From Conus ventricosus (lineage: Eukaryota; Mollusca; Gastropoda; Neogastropoda; Conidae): DNA of 64,000 nt. Numbering within the stretch: the first letter of the stretch is position 1; each line of letters opens with the position of its first letter. Below, one piece after another: positions 55,176 through 64,000 of the stretch. A program made the position numbers and the translations under genes. The stretch covers positions 25,328,103 through 25,392,102 of the forward strand of contig CM031601.1 of the NCBI GenBank assembly GCA_018398815.1, read 5' to 3'. Below the pieces are notes generated by a model, which made no database searches, was not told where the DNA came from, and was given only the letters and a program-made list of their open reading frames with translations.

Positions 55176-55200
55176 AATAATTTAAATTTTCTAAAAAATT

Positions 55201-56066
55201 TAAAAACGCGGGGGCCAAAGAACCAGGAGTTACATTGCACCTGGGGAGGTTATAACTTTTTGAAATTTTAAAAACCTTTTCAGACGTTGCGGATTTGAAA
55301 AGAACGGGGAAAATAGGCGCTTTGTATGGTTTTGGGTACCCTAAAAAATGGTATTATAAACGAAAAAAGGTTGGCGACAGTAAAAAATTTCCCAAATAGA
55401 AAAACTGCGCAAATCTAGAAGCAAATAATTTTTTGGCCAGTATGAATATAAAATTTGTTTTTTGAAAAAGACCCCAAAAGGCACTTAGAACCCTATTTAG
55501 AATGGGAAATAAAATTTGAATTCATAAGCCCATTTACATATTTTAGCCGTCAAAAAAGTTTCAGAAAAGCATTCAACTCTGGCCCTTTACATGTAAGTCT
55601 TATGCCGGACGACAATAGTCGGAAAGAAATTGAAATAACGCCGTATGGAAAAAAGCAGTACATCCTCCAGAGAAAAGAAACAGTTGTAAAAAAAACTTCT
55701 ACAAAATTACAGTTCTTTCCAAGCAGAAAATTAGGAGACACGTTCACAATAATATTTGAAATTTCTGTCTTTAAAGATGTGGAGAAGGATGGGGTTGTGG
55801 GCGTTAGTGACGTCCTTATAAAAGGAATTAATATTAGCTGGCAAAACTTAGACGTTAAACGCCTTAACGTTACCATCGTCGTTCTTCACAATGGTGAGGA
55901 TATTAAGATCATAACAACAAGCAACAAAATCAATGTTGACTTAAATAGAAACAATCTTACAGAACTAAATTGGATTAATCTTACACATTTAGGCCTCGTA
56001 GGGTTTTATTATACTGAACAAGTTTTGACGGAGAGTATGATAAAAATAATAACTGGATTAGATTAA
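55201..56066 (+). pseudogene. Conserved 285-residue Polinton protein, copy C, 5' part degraded
   Basis: From 55455 on, 203 codons are open and match copy A closely, ending ITGLD at 56066. The first third lies in a low-quality block and lacks a readable start codon. No SINE is present at the site interrupted in copy B. Confidence 0.75.
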
Positions 56067-56082
56067 ATTCTTCTATAAAACC

Positions 56083-56693
56083 ATGGAGCAGTTAAACTTT
56101 ATGACAAAAACTCCTCATTGCTCATTGATTTGTGGGCAGACTGGTTGTGGAAAAACAATATTTGTCCTAGACCTATTACAAACAGTTTATCGCTATAATT
56201 TTAATCATATTGTGGTTTTCTGTCCAACACTTAAATAGAACAAAGCATATCATGATAGAAGGTTTATATGGACAGATGATGACATATATTTAGTTAATCC
56301 TAGCAATAAACTGAGTGAGTGTTTAGAACAGTTTTATAGACTGTTTGAAGGAACGCAAACACTATTTATTATAGATGACTGTTCAGCAGAAAGAGACATA
56401 GTTAAAAAAAGAAATACTTTGTCAAAACTGGCTTTCAGTGGAAGACATGCTGGAATAAGTGTGTGGATTTTATGCCAAAAATATAACTCAGTTTTAAAAG
56501 ACTTTAGAGAACAGTTAAAGACTGTAGTGTTATTTCACATGAAGACAGAGACTCATTTGAAGAATGTTTGCGTGAAAATGATGTTATTGAAAATGACCAG
56601 GAAAAACACAGGATTAAACAAAAACTGAAATCTGAAAAGTTTAGTAAATTAGTATTGAAAACGGATAACCCTGCACAGTATGTTTGTTTGTAG
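56083..56693 (+). pseudogene. Packaging ATPase, copy C, with nonsense and frameshift
   Basis: Start at 56083. Walker A GQTGCGKT is intact near 56135-56160. In the segment corresponding to TLKWNKAY the Trp codon is TAG (56236-56238), a true-looking nonsense change in clean sequence, and a base loss near 56542 shifts the frame. Stop at 56691. The right hairpin follows after 37 nt. Confidence 0.85.
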
Positions 56694-56730
56694 ATAATCG
56701 TTATTTTTGGTTATTGAAGTCTTACTTGTC

Positions 56731-56821
56731 AGAGAACTGTAATATGCCGCTTCTAGGTCACTTTCGCCCGAAAACTTGGTGGAGGAGCAAGTGGGGTAGA
56801 ACAGACATTTCCCTGTTCTCT
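56731..56821. repeat. Right terminal hairpin of copy C
   Basis: 91 nt from AGAGAACTGTAATATG to ATTTCCCTGTTCTCT. Arms pair imperfectly (outer 7, TTCTA and CACTT blocks). Read inward from the end, the apex is CTCCACCAAGTTTTCGG. Clean-quality sequence, so the weaker pairing is probably real divergence. Confidence 0.85.
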
Positions 56822-57005
56822 ACGTTTGAATCCCAGCAGCGCCAACATATTTCTGACAGCAGAAGAGCAGCGAGGAGTCATGACCTGGATGTGGACTGGC
56901 CCCCAGAGAGTGTCAGGAGTTCGGGGCTGAAACCGGTGTCTGGGGGCGGCTTCTTCTCCAAAGACCTGCTGTCAACCTCTCCCTGGAACTTTCTTTCTAC
57001 CGTCG
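56822..57005 (+). mobile_element. 3' part (box B onward) of a tRNA-derived SINE next to Polinton C
   Basis: Starts ACGTTTGAATCCCAGCAG, a box B-like site, and then aligns with the SINE at 58630-58893 through GGAGTCATGA, GAGTGTCAGGAG and CTTCTTCTC/TCTGCTGTC blocks. The similarity begins at the element boundary, so C appears to have inserted within a SINE between boxes A and B. Confidence 0.7.
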
Positions 57006-57360
57006 TCGTTGTCGTTGCGAGTGCATGTGGTATGCAGTGTCCAGCTTTTTCGGTAGTTTACATTTTGTTTGGGTTACCTCCACCTGCTAGATCTTCTTTT
57101 CTGATCCCTCTAAGTTTGTCTTCCTTTGTATTAGTCATGTTAGCATTGATTTGTTCGTTTCTGATATATACTAAAACGTGACAGGTACTGTGAACTGACA
57201 TACATACTATTTCTTAAGTCACCAAGGGTTAATATTTATGTTGTGTGTATATACATTGACCTATGCATGTGACCCATGTGTACACACGTGGAAATATGTG
57301 CGTTTAGAGACAGACCTATCTATCATTATATTGCTGATCAGTTGGCATTATCTATTTCAG

Positions 57361-57572
57361 CGTCTAAATGTAACGTTTCGGAGGCGCCTGAACTTCCCAA
57401 CGCCCATCTCAGCAAATGGACGATGACGTCAACATCACTTGAAGGTGACGCCACCTGTGACGCAGATTACATGTCCCCCATGGATGAGTCTTCACTGGTT
57501 GTCTGCCAGCTGGAAACTGGAATGTGGACCACACAGATGTCCTGTCAGCAAGTGGTGTGGAGAAACAACACG
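57361..57572 (+). CDS. Internal exon coding for a Sushi/CCP-like domain
   Basis: Preceded by TATCTATTTCAG and followed by GTAATG, standard splice signals. In the frame open across it, the peptide has C-x-x-x-EAPELPNA, then GDATCDADYMSP, VVCQLETGMW and SCQQ, the four-Cys/Trp spacing of a CCP module. The acceptor is phase 1, as usual for CCP exons; the donor as read here is phase 0, so the exon may be the last module of its protein or the donor lies elsewhere. Such modules occur in extracellular recognition proteins. Neighbouring exons were not found in the window. Confidence 0.65.
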
Positions 57573-57888
57573 GTAATGACATTGTTCTGTCTTTTACCTC
57601 TCGCCCCTGTGTTGCGAAAGCGCTCACAGGTCATTTACATGCCCTTAGATTTCATCTGGAAAACGTGCACGTTTAATGTCTATTATGCGTTCACATCCTT
57701 GTCTAATATCTGCACTTCCTCAGAATACAGTAGTCTTTTTAGCTCTCAGTCTTAGTCTTCGATCTTCAGGTGAGCATGCCGATGTAGCCAAGACCTGATG
57801 TGTTTCGCAACACATTCCCTTTTCTGCAGCAGAAAGGGAATGAAACACAAACAGAAGGCAAAGCGTTTCAACCTAAAAAAAACTAGTT
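57573..57888. other. Probable intron or intergenic sequence after the CCP exon
   Basis: No domain or clear second exon is visible between the donor site and the minisatellite. Confidence 0.4.
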
Positions 57889-58430
57889 GTTGACACATGT
57901 AACAGACACATGAGAGACACTCACAGTTAAGTGCATTGACACAACATGTAACAGACACATGAGTGAGACTCACAGTTGACTGCATTGACAAAACATGTAA
58001 CACAGACACATGAAAGAGACTCACAGTTGACTGTATTGACACAACATGTAACAGACACATGAGAGACACTCACAGTTAAGTGCATTGACACAACATGTAA
58101 CAGATACATGAGTGAGACACAGTTGACTGTATTGACACAACATGTAACAGACACATGAGAGAGACTCACAGTTAACTGTATTGACACAACATGTAACACA
58201 GACACGTGAGAGAGACTCACAGTTAACTGTATTGACACAACATGTAACACAGACACATGAGAGAGACTCACAGTTAACTGTATTGACACAACATGTACCA
58301 GGCACATGAGAGAGACTCACAGTTAACTGTATTGACACAACATGTACCAGATACATGAGAGAGACTCACAGCTAACTGTATTGACACAATATGTAACACA
58401 GACACATGAGAGAGGCTCCAAAGTTAACTG
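57889..58430. repeat. Minisatellite, unit about 49-51 bp, 11 copies
   Basis: Units begin TTGACACAACATGTAACAGA and end CTCACAGTTAACTGTA. The core AGTTAACTGTA is a near-palindrome (AGTTAACT). Open minus-strand frames across it are repeat artefacts. Confidence 0.93.
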
Positions 58431-58629
58431 GCCCTTTTCCTCCCATAGGACGCTGAACGTTCGTACGTGTTGGACAGTCGTATGTTGACTTTATTTCTTT
58501 TTTGCGTAAGTTGTCTGAGGTCAAAATGTGTGCCTATCGACGCAGCTCTGGGCTGGCTGGCTCTAGAGCAAATGACCCATGAGACCCATTCAAATAGCGA
58601 GCGTAAACGCACGTGGTGCGAAAAAAATG

Positions 58630-58893
58630 CCCAGTAGAGAGAAACTCGTGGAGAGCGTGGCAGCAGAGAGTCCTCAGAAGAGGAGCCCCCTTCAAGCAAG
58701 TGTTTCGGCCCTTATCTCCTGACACTCTAGGGGGTTGGGCCGCACCCAGTTCATGACTCCGGATGTCCCTCTGCTGCCCCCTTTTTTCCCATCTTGGGAC
58801 GAGCCATGGCTGGGATTCGAACCCATGACCCTCTGGACATGCTCATTTTCCACTTAATGACTCGAAATCTAACCACTGAGCCACTGGGACACC
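58630..58893 (-). mobile_element. tRNA-derived SINE
   Basis: On the minus strand it starts GGTGTCCCAGTGG, with box A TGGCTCAGTGGTTAGA at 58883-58868 and a perfect box B GGTTCGAATCCC at 58823-58812, about 45 nt apart. These are internal RNA polymerase III promoter elements. A body of about 150 nt follows, ending near a T7 run. Not a functional tRNA: the stem-loop is not that of a standard tRNA and a long tail is attached. Confidence 0.85.
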
Positions 58894-58904
58894 TGATATT
58901 TGTA

Positions 58905-59290
58905 CATGTGGCATACACAATGTCCTCATATGTGGCTAGTTTGTGTTCCAGGATGCTTTTCCCTATCAGTGCATCGAGTCTTTGGACGATTTTTGCATCC
59001 AGTTTCTCCCAATCTTCAGTTTCGTTTGCTCGTGGCAGGTTGAGTTTCAGGCGCCTGGCATCGAGGGCCTGTGCAAATTCCTCATCCGAACCAACAGCGT
59101 GGATGTCCTTGGCACTGTGGTTTAAATACTGGCCTTGGTCTTCCGATGTCTTATCTGCTGATGCAGTGCGCTGCTGCTCATTCAGATGAGTCTTCACACA
59201 TCCCATCTTTGTTCTGTGGATCTTCTTGCCACGGGTGGTAGCGAAAACGCTTTCCACAGACACATGGGTATTCCATTTGGTCCATGTTCA
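58905..59290 (-). pseudogene. LINE ORF N-terminal fragment with a zinc finger
   Basis: Minus-strand sequence starts at a C-x-C-G-K motif (59267-59250), shifts frame once, then gives GKKIHRTKMGC, completing a C-x-C...H-x5-C finger. It continues NHSAKDIHA, RLKLNLPRANE and LATYEDIVYATC, a pattern I know from N-terminal regions of molluscan and lancelet LINE proteins. The SINE lies immediately downstream, so the LINE is cut here. Confidence 0.65.
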
Positions 59291-59549
59291 TAGTCCGTTT
59301 GGGATTTGTTGTCGTGATTGGTTGAGCACCGATGGATTCATCATTCTCTCCCCCTTTCGGTGAATCCTGGGACCATCAAATACATAAATAAATAAACGAA
59401 TAGCTGAAAAGAAGTGTAGGGCATGGGGAGAGAAGAGCTGAATAATGCAGAAGTTGTCTGACACGAGGATGGCGTCGATCAATAGTTGAAAGTAAGAAAA
59501 ACGTGTACTCCTGTATAGATCTATAGAAAATAGTGCTGAACAGCTGTCT
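59291..59549. other. No supported gene
   Basis: No domain, repeat or RNA gene recognised. Confidence 0.4.
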
Positions 59550-59900
<351 letters not shown>

Positions 59901-61295
59901 AAAAGAGAGAGAGAGAGTGCGTTCATCCCGGAGTTAAACTCAGCGTGGGTCACTTGACCTATCTAGTCTCTAATTTCTGTGAGACATTGGTCAGTCAATT
60001 GGCTCAGCTAATTTAGGATCCAAAACAATATATCATAATTTACGACTCAATCAGTAGTTTTTGTGAAAACATGTTTTTCTCATACTTTCCCTGCACCATG
60101 ATTGTGCAGTTTCATTAGCCAATGTTTGAAATAGTAGTTCTGATGTGAAGTTTGTTGAATCAATCATGATTTAATGTGCTCTTACCATTTTGGCACGTCT
60201 CTCCTCCCCTTTGTGTTTGTCGTCTTTGTCTCAGTGTCTACTTATTGTATTTTCTGTACCCAGTCATTGTCTGATGATCTTGCTATTTCCATTATTATTA
60301 TGAATTTTCGACAGCAAAGTCAAACATTTATCCATTATAATCTAAGCTGAGCGCGTATTTTAAGCCTTTGCTTGATGTGCTCATAATTTCTTTTTTCCAT
60401 TGTAACTGCAATATTTTTTATACAGTCTAAACCAAAATAAACCGTAATCAAGCAACCAACATTGTTTATAATAGCAGGATTTACGGGTCTACTGTAGGTG
60501 TTGGGGGAAAAGTGTTTGTGTAGAGGGTTCACATCTGTTCTTTTGAAGACACATACCCCACAGGAGAAGAGTACCCGTCCAATCATGGAGAGGAGGGGGG
60601 GCGGGAGGGGGGGAGGGGATTTTGGGAAAAGAGGGGGGGGGAGAGGTAAAGCAGCCCTTGTTTCCTGTGATGCCAAAATGCCTTTTTTCACTTGGGAAAA
60701 CCTCATTAGAGTTAAAAAGCATGGATCAGATTTTCAACAAAAAGATTGTTAATAAAAGGACGATTTTTGATGGTAAATTATGCCCAAAACAGATTTAGTT
60801 TTATGGTGGGAACTCCCAAAAAAACGCGAAAAAAGGTTTTGATAGATAACCAGTTGAAAACCTTGGATTTTTAAAATTTGGCTTAAAAGGGTTTTTTTAT
60901 CTTATTTTGTTCATGATTTTAGATTAGGTTCGATGTTTTTTTTTTATTTTTTTTTTTTTATGGGTTTCAAAAATTTTTTGTTTTTTTTTTGTTTTGTTTT
61001 GTTTCTTTGTTGTTTTTGTTTGTTGTTGTTGTTTCTTTTTTTTTTTTTTGGGGGGGGGGGGGGTTTTTAGAGAGGGGGAAAAGACGACACCCAGACAGAA
61101 AAGACGGACAGCAGGTTGACAATGCTGTATACAAAAATTTAAACGAGGACTGGTGAAAACTTGATACCGACAGGGGGGAAAAAGGGGGAAATTGCTGAAA
61201 AAAATTTCCTCTTCCCCCGGAACTAAAAAGTGGGGGGGCCCCGGGGTGTCTGTCACCCACCCATAAAAAGGGCCTAAATTTCTCTCTTTCTCTCT

Positions 61296-61326
<31 letters not shown>

Positions 61327-64000
61327 TTCTCTCTCTTTTCTTTTCTCTCTTCTCTACCTATCTATCATCTATGTATTATCTATTATTGCCCTGTCTGTTG
61401 TGACCCTTTCTTTTTTATTATTTGCCCAAAACTTGATTTTGAAAAACTCCTTAAATGACAAAACAATAAAGATTGGTGTAGTGATGCAACAAAAACAGAA
61501 AACGAAAACCCCAAAAGAAAAAAAAGAAATTTTAACAATAATGAGAAAACGGCAGTTTTTAAATGAAAATAATCACTTTTACGTATTGAAAAGGTTAAAT
61601 AAGAAAAAAAAGATACAAAAAACACAAACACTAAAAAAATTTTACAAATTTAGTGGGGGAAAAACGTTAGAACGTTCAAATTGAAGGTATAAATTGAGGT
61701 TTGGGTTAAAAAAAAAAACACAAAAAAAAAAACAGACAAATCAGTAAAGTGGGGAATTTTGCCGCAGGCTCCTACCGAGTTTAGTTTGAAAGAGCTCTTT
61801 TGGGGAAAGGGGATGGGACCAACAGTGATTTTTCATCCACGAAAATGGTTGCGTCTCTGGAGTTTTGTAAAATTTCGGGCCCAACACTGCGGTTTGCTTC
61901 TCTCGAAGGTTTGACGCGGGATATTTTATGAAAGGAAGCGTAGGTAGAGCTCTGTCTTTGAAAGTCAAAGCCAAAAAGGAAAACCCGTAGCAAACCCCCC
62001 CCCACCATTCCTTTTTTATTCTCACCCATCAGCAAAAAAAAAATTTTCGATTTTTCCCCTTTCTTCCCCTGTTTTCATGGTGCCCTAAGTTGATTGCCCT
62101 ACCCACGTTTTGTGATTTGGTTTTAAATTCCGTCAGGGTAAACCGCTATGGGGCCCCCCTTTGGGTTCAGTTGCTGGACGGCGTTGTGGGCCCTCCGTGG
62201 GAGGGGCGCACTCACCCCGGCCCGGACTAAGAAATTTTTTGGTCGTCTTTTAGGGGGTTTGTAGGGGGTTTGCCCGGGTTTTTGTTGGTTAGAACAGGCC
62301 CCACTGAAAAAACCCCCAAAGTGCTCGGCGCATTTGCAGTGTTCCCCGGGGGTTTGATCATGAGGGCCTGTTATTGCTGCTCCTGGGGAAATTGCTGGTC
62401 CCGGGGCGGGCGGGAGGAAATGCCGGCATGTGGCTGTGGCGGGTGTGGGAAATTTGAGGGGCGTGGGGGGCCTGAATGAGGTGGCATGAAGATTTTTAAA
62501 GGACAGAAAAAAAAAAAAATTTGCCCCGTTTAAAGTACCCAAAGGTTTTGTGTTTCTCGTGAAAGGTGGTGGGAGAGTTTCGGGGCGGGCAGGAGTTGGA
62601 AAGGGGGGGGTTTTTTGGCCAAGTGTTTGGGATCGTCTAGGGAACAATAATTTTTCGCAGGGTTTGGAGAGTTTTTATAGCTGTATTCCGGGAGGGGAGA
62701 AAGAAAATTAGGGTCTCTCTCTTGTTTGTTTCCCTGATATTTTACGCAGTATGTATTATGTAGTTGGGATGTAGGGTTTATGTTTGGTTGTAGGTAGGGT
62801 TTGTATGTATGCATGCATGAATGTTTGATGCTTTTTGGTTTTGCATGATGCTTTCAGGGCATGTATGTATGTTGTATGAAATGTAGTTTGGATGTATTTT
62901 GTATGATGTACTTTTTGAAAGGAATCAAATTTTTTTTGTTTATTTATTTATCTTCGATTATCTATCTTTTTCTATCTATCTACTTTTAAACCCATTATCT
63001 ATTGTCATTTCCCCCTGCCCAAATTTTTATAGTTTGTTTTTTTTTTGTTTTTCCCTTATATCTTTTTGGTCGGGCCCCCTCTATTTCTTTTGGGGAAACG
63101 GGAATTCTTTTGAAAACCCCACCCGATTTTGTGCAAAACGAAATTTACATTTAAGAAATCCTGGGGCCATTCCCCTGTAAGATGTAGGCCCAAACAAGGT
63201 TTCCCTGGTTTCCGTTGAAAAAAGAATTGCGTTGTTTTCACAATAAAAAAAAATTTTGACTTGTATTTTCTGTGTGTCGCGCCCTGCATGTATCCTAGGC
63301 CAATGGGTAGTGAAAGGAAACGTATTTTTGGAGCATGTGCCCTATTTCCCCGGGTTTAGCACACAAATCTATCTCTTTTGTTGCTTCACCGGTGAAAAGT
63401 CCCCCCCCTTTGGAATTTCAAGCTTCGAGAGATTTTGTAACGGTAAATTTGGGCGGGGTACACCTTCGTGTTACGGGTTTAGATCGAGGACGTTTAAAAA
63501 CCTTTGGGGAAATGTCTTTGGATAACATTTTCTAGGGGAGTTTGGAAAATTTTGTTTTGAAGGAAAGGGATGTGTTTTGATGTTGCCCAAAAAGATACAT
63601 TTTAAAAGGAGGGTTTTAAAAAAAGACCCCAATGATCCCGCTTTTGTACTCTGTGAATAAAGAAACACCCCAACACAAAAAACACAACACACACACCCAC
63701 ACCACACACACACAACACCCCCCAACACACACACAAAACCCATTACATAAAAAGGAAGGAGGAGAGAGAGAGAGAGAGAGAGAGAGGGGGAGAGGGGAGA
63801 AAAGGGGAAAGAGGAGGAGAGGAGGAGAGAGGGGAGAGGAGGAGAAGAGAGAGGGAGGGGAAAAAGAGAGAGATAAAGCCCGGTTGTCTTCACAGATCCT
63901 GTTTTCCCTGTCGTTTTTTAACTTTTGTTGGGTTTTGAGGTCCCCCTTGGTGACCCCCGAGGGGAAGAAACTCCCTTTGCGCTTCCCCCGTGTGGATTTG
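59901..64000. other. No supported gene; poor sequence after about 60570
   Basis: Up to 60570 the sequence is normal AT-rich DNA without a domain. Beyond it, homopolymer runs dominate (poly-G at 60590-60640 and 61051-61064, poly-T at 60938-61050). (CT)n occurs at 61275-61345, a TGTA/GATG-type repeat at 62800-62900, (ATCT)-like repeats at 62940-62990, (CA)n at 63660-63745 and (GA)n at 63760-63870. Confidence 0.55.

Larger units (their letters stand above)
41242..56821 (+). mobile_element. Polinton/Maverick-type element, copy C, 15.6 kb, hairpin to hairpin
   Basis: Both ends carry matching hairpins that share the AGAGAAC...CCACCAAGTTTTCGGGCGAAAG core, so the two ends belong to the same insertion. 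Gene order is identical to copy B. Large parts (41100-46080 and 51960-55460) have homopolymer-like errors that destroy frames, whereas 46080-51950 and 55460 onward are readable. Flanking 6-mers (TTTGTT and ACGTTT) do not match exactly; the left one lies in the low-quality block. Confidence 0.9.

Noticed and set aside
56684..57181. 165-codon frame after Polinton C as a host gene
   Set aside because: Its first third is ATPase tail, hairpin and SINE; only a weak hydrophobic segment remains.
57752..58356. Repetitive minus-strand frames resembling a Cys-rich secreted protein
   Set aside because: They follow the 50-bp minisatellite period; no signal peptide or unique sequence.
58797..58893. A tRNA gene
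   Set aside because: Boxes A and B are good, but there is no proper cloverleaf and a SINE body follows.
62123..62647. Pro-rich 174-codon minus-strand frame
   Set aside because: Located in low-quality sequence, no domain, composition driven by GC-rich runs.

Overview
The window is animal nuclear DNA, most likely from a mollusc and perhaps a gastropod. That is an inference from long (AC)n, (CT)n and (GT)n microsatellites, tRNA-derived SINEs, a Penelope-like element with a GIY-YIG domain, non-LTR retrotransposons (one with a 2A peptide in ORF1), and one spliced exon coding for a Sushi/CCP-type domain. No bacterial operons, CRISPR arrays, rRNA genes or free tRNA genes were seen.

The dominant content is three copies of one Polinton/Maverick-type (adintovirus-like) self-synthesising element. 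Copy A (1021 to at least 10454) is reversed, has the best open frames and is cut by a 100-N gap inside its polymerase gene. Copy B (11234-27055, 15.8 kb) and copy C (41242-56821, 15.6 kb) run from terminal hairpin to terminal hairpin. The gene order in B and C is: left hairpin; repeat-rich left arm; small minus-strand ORFs; two small plus-strand genes; retroviral-type integrase (+); protein-primed family B DNA polymerase (-); membrane/helical gene(s) (-); probable major capsid protein (-); coiled-coil membrane protein (+); conserved 402-residue protein (-); candidate minor capsid protein (+); conserved 285-residue protein (+); FtsK/HerA-like packaging ATPase (+); right hairpin. Together this is a replication, integration and virion-building set. 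B and C are broken by frameshifts and stops. B also carries a SINE with a 19-bp target duplication, and C sits in low-quality sequence.

The most unusual signal is at the element ends. Each of the five visible termini starts with AGAGAAC and forms a hairpin of about 87-97 nt. Stem sequences differ between ends but usually remain self-complementary, and the apex keeps one short motif (CTCAACCAGTTTCG and close variants).

Region by region: 1-1020, two head-to-head Penelope fragments, the second interrupted by copy A. 1021-10454, copy A. 10455-10554, gap. 10555-11233, tandem repeat of about 150 bp. 11234-27055, copy B. 27056-38280, microsatellites and three non-LTR retrotransposon remnants. 38281-41095, a 29-bp minisatellite. 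41206-57005, copy C apparently inserted in a tRNA-derived SINE. 57361-57572, CCP exon. 57889-58430, minisatellite of about 50 bp. 58630-59290, SINE next to a LINE zinc-finger fragment. 59550-59900, (AC)n. After about 60570 the sequence is homopolymer-rich and low quality, and no gene was supported there.
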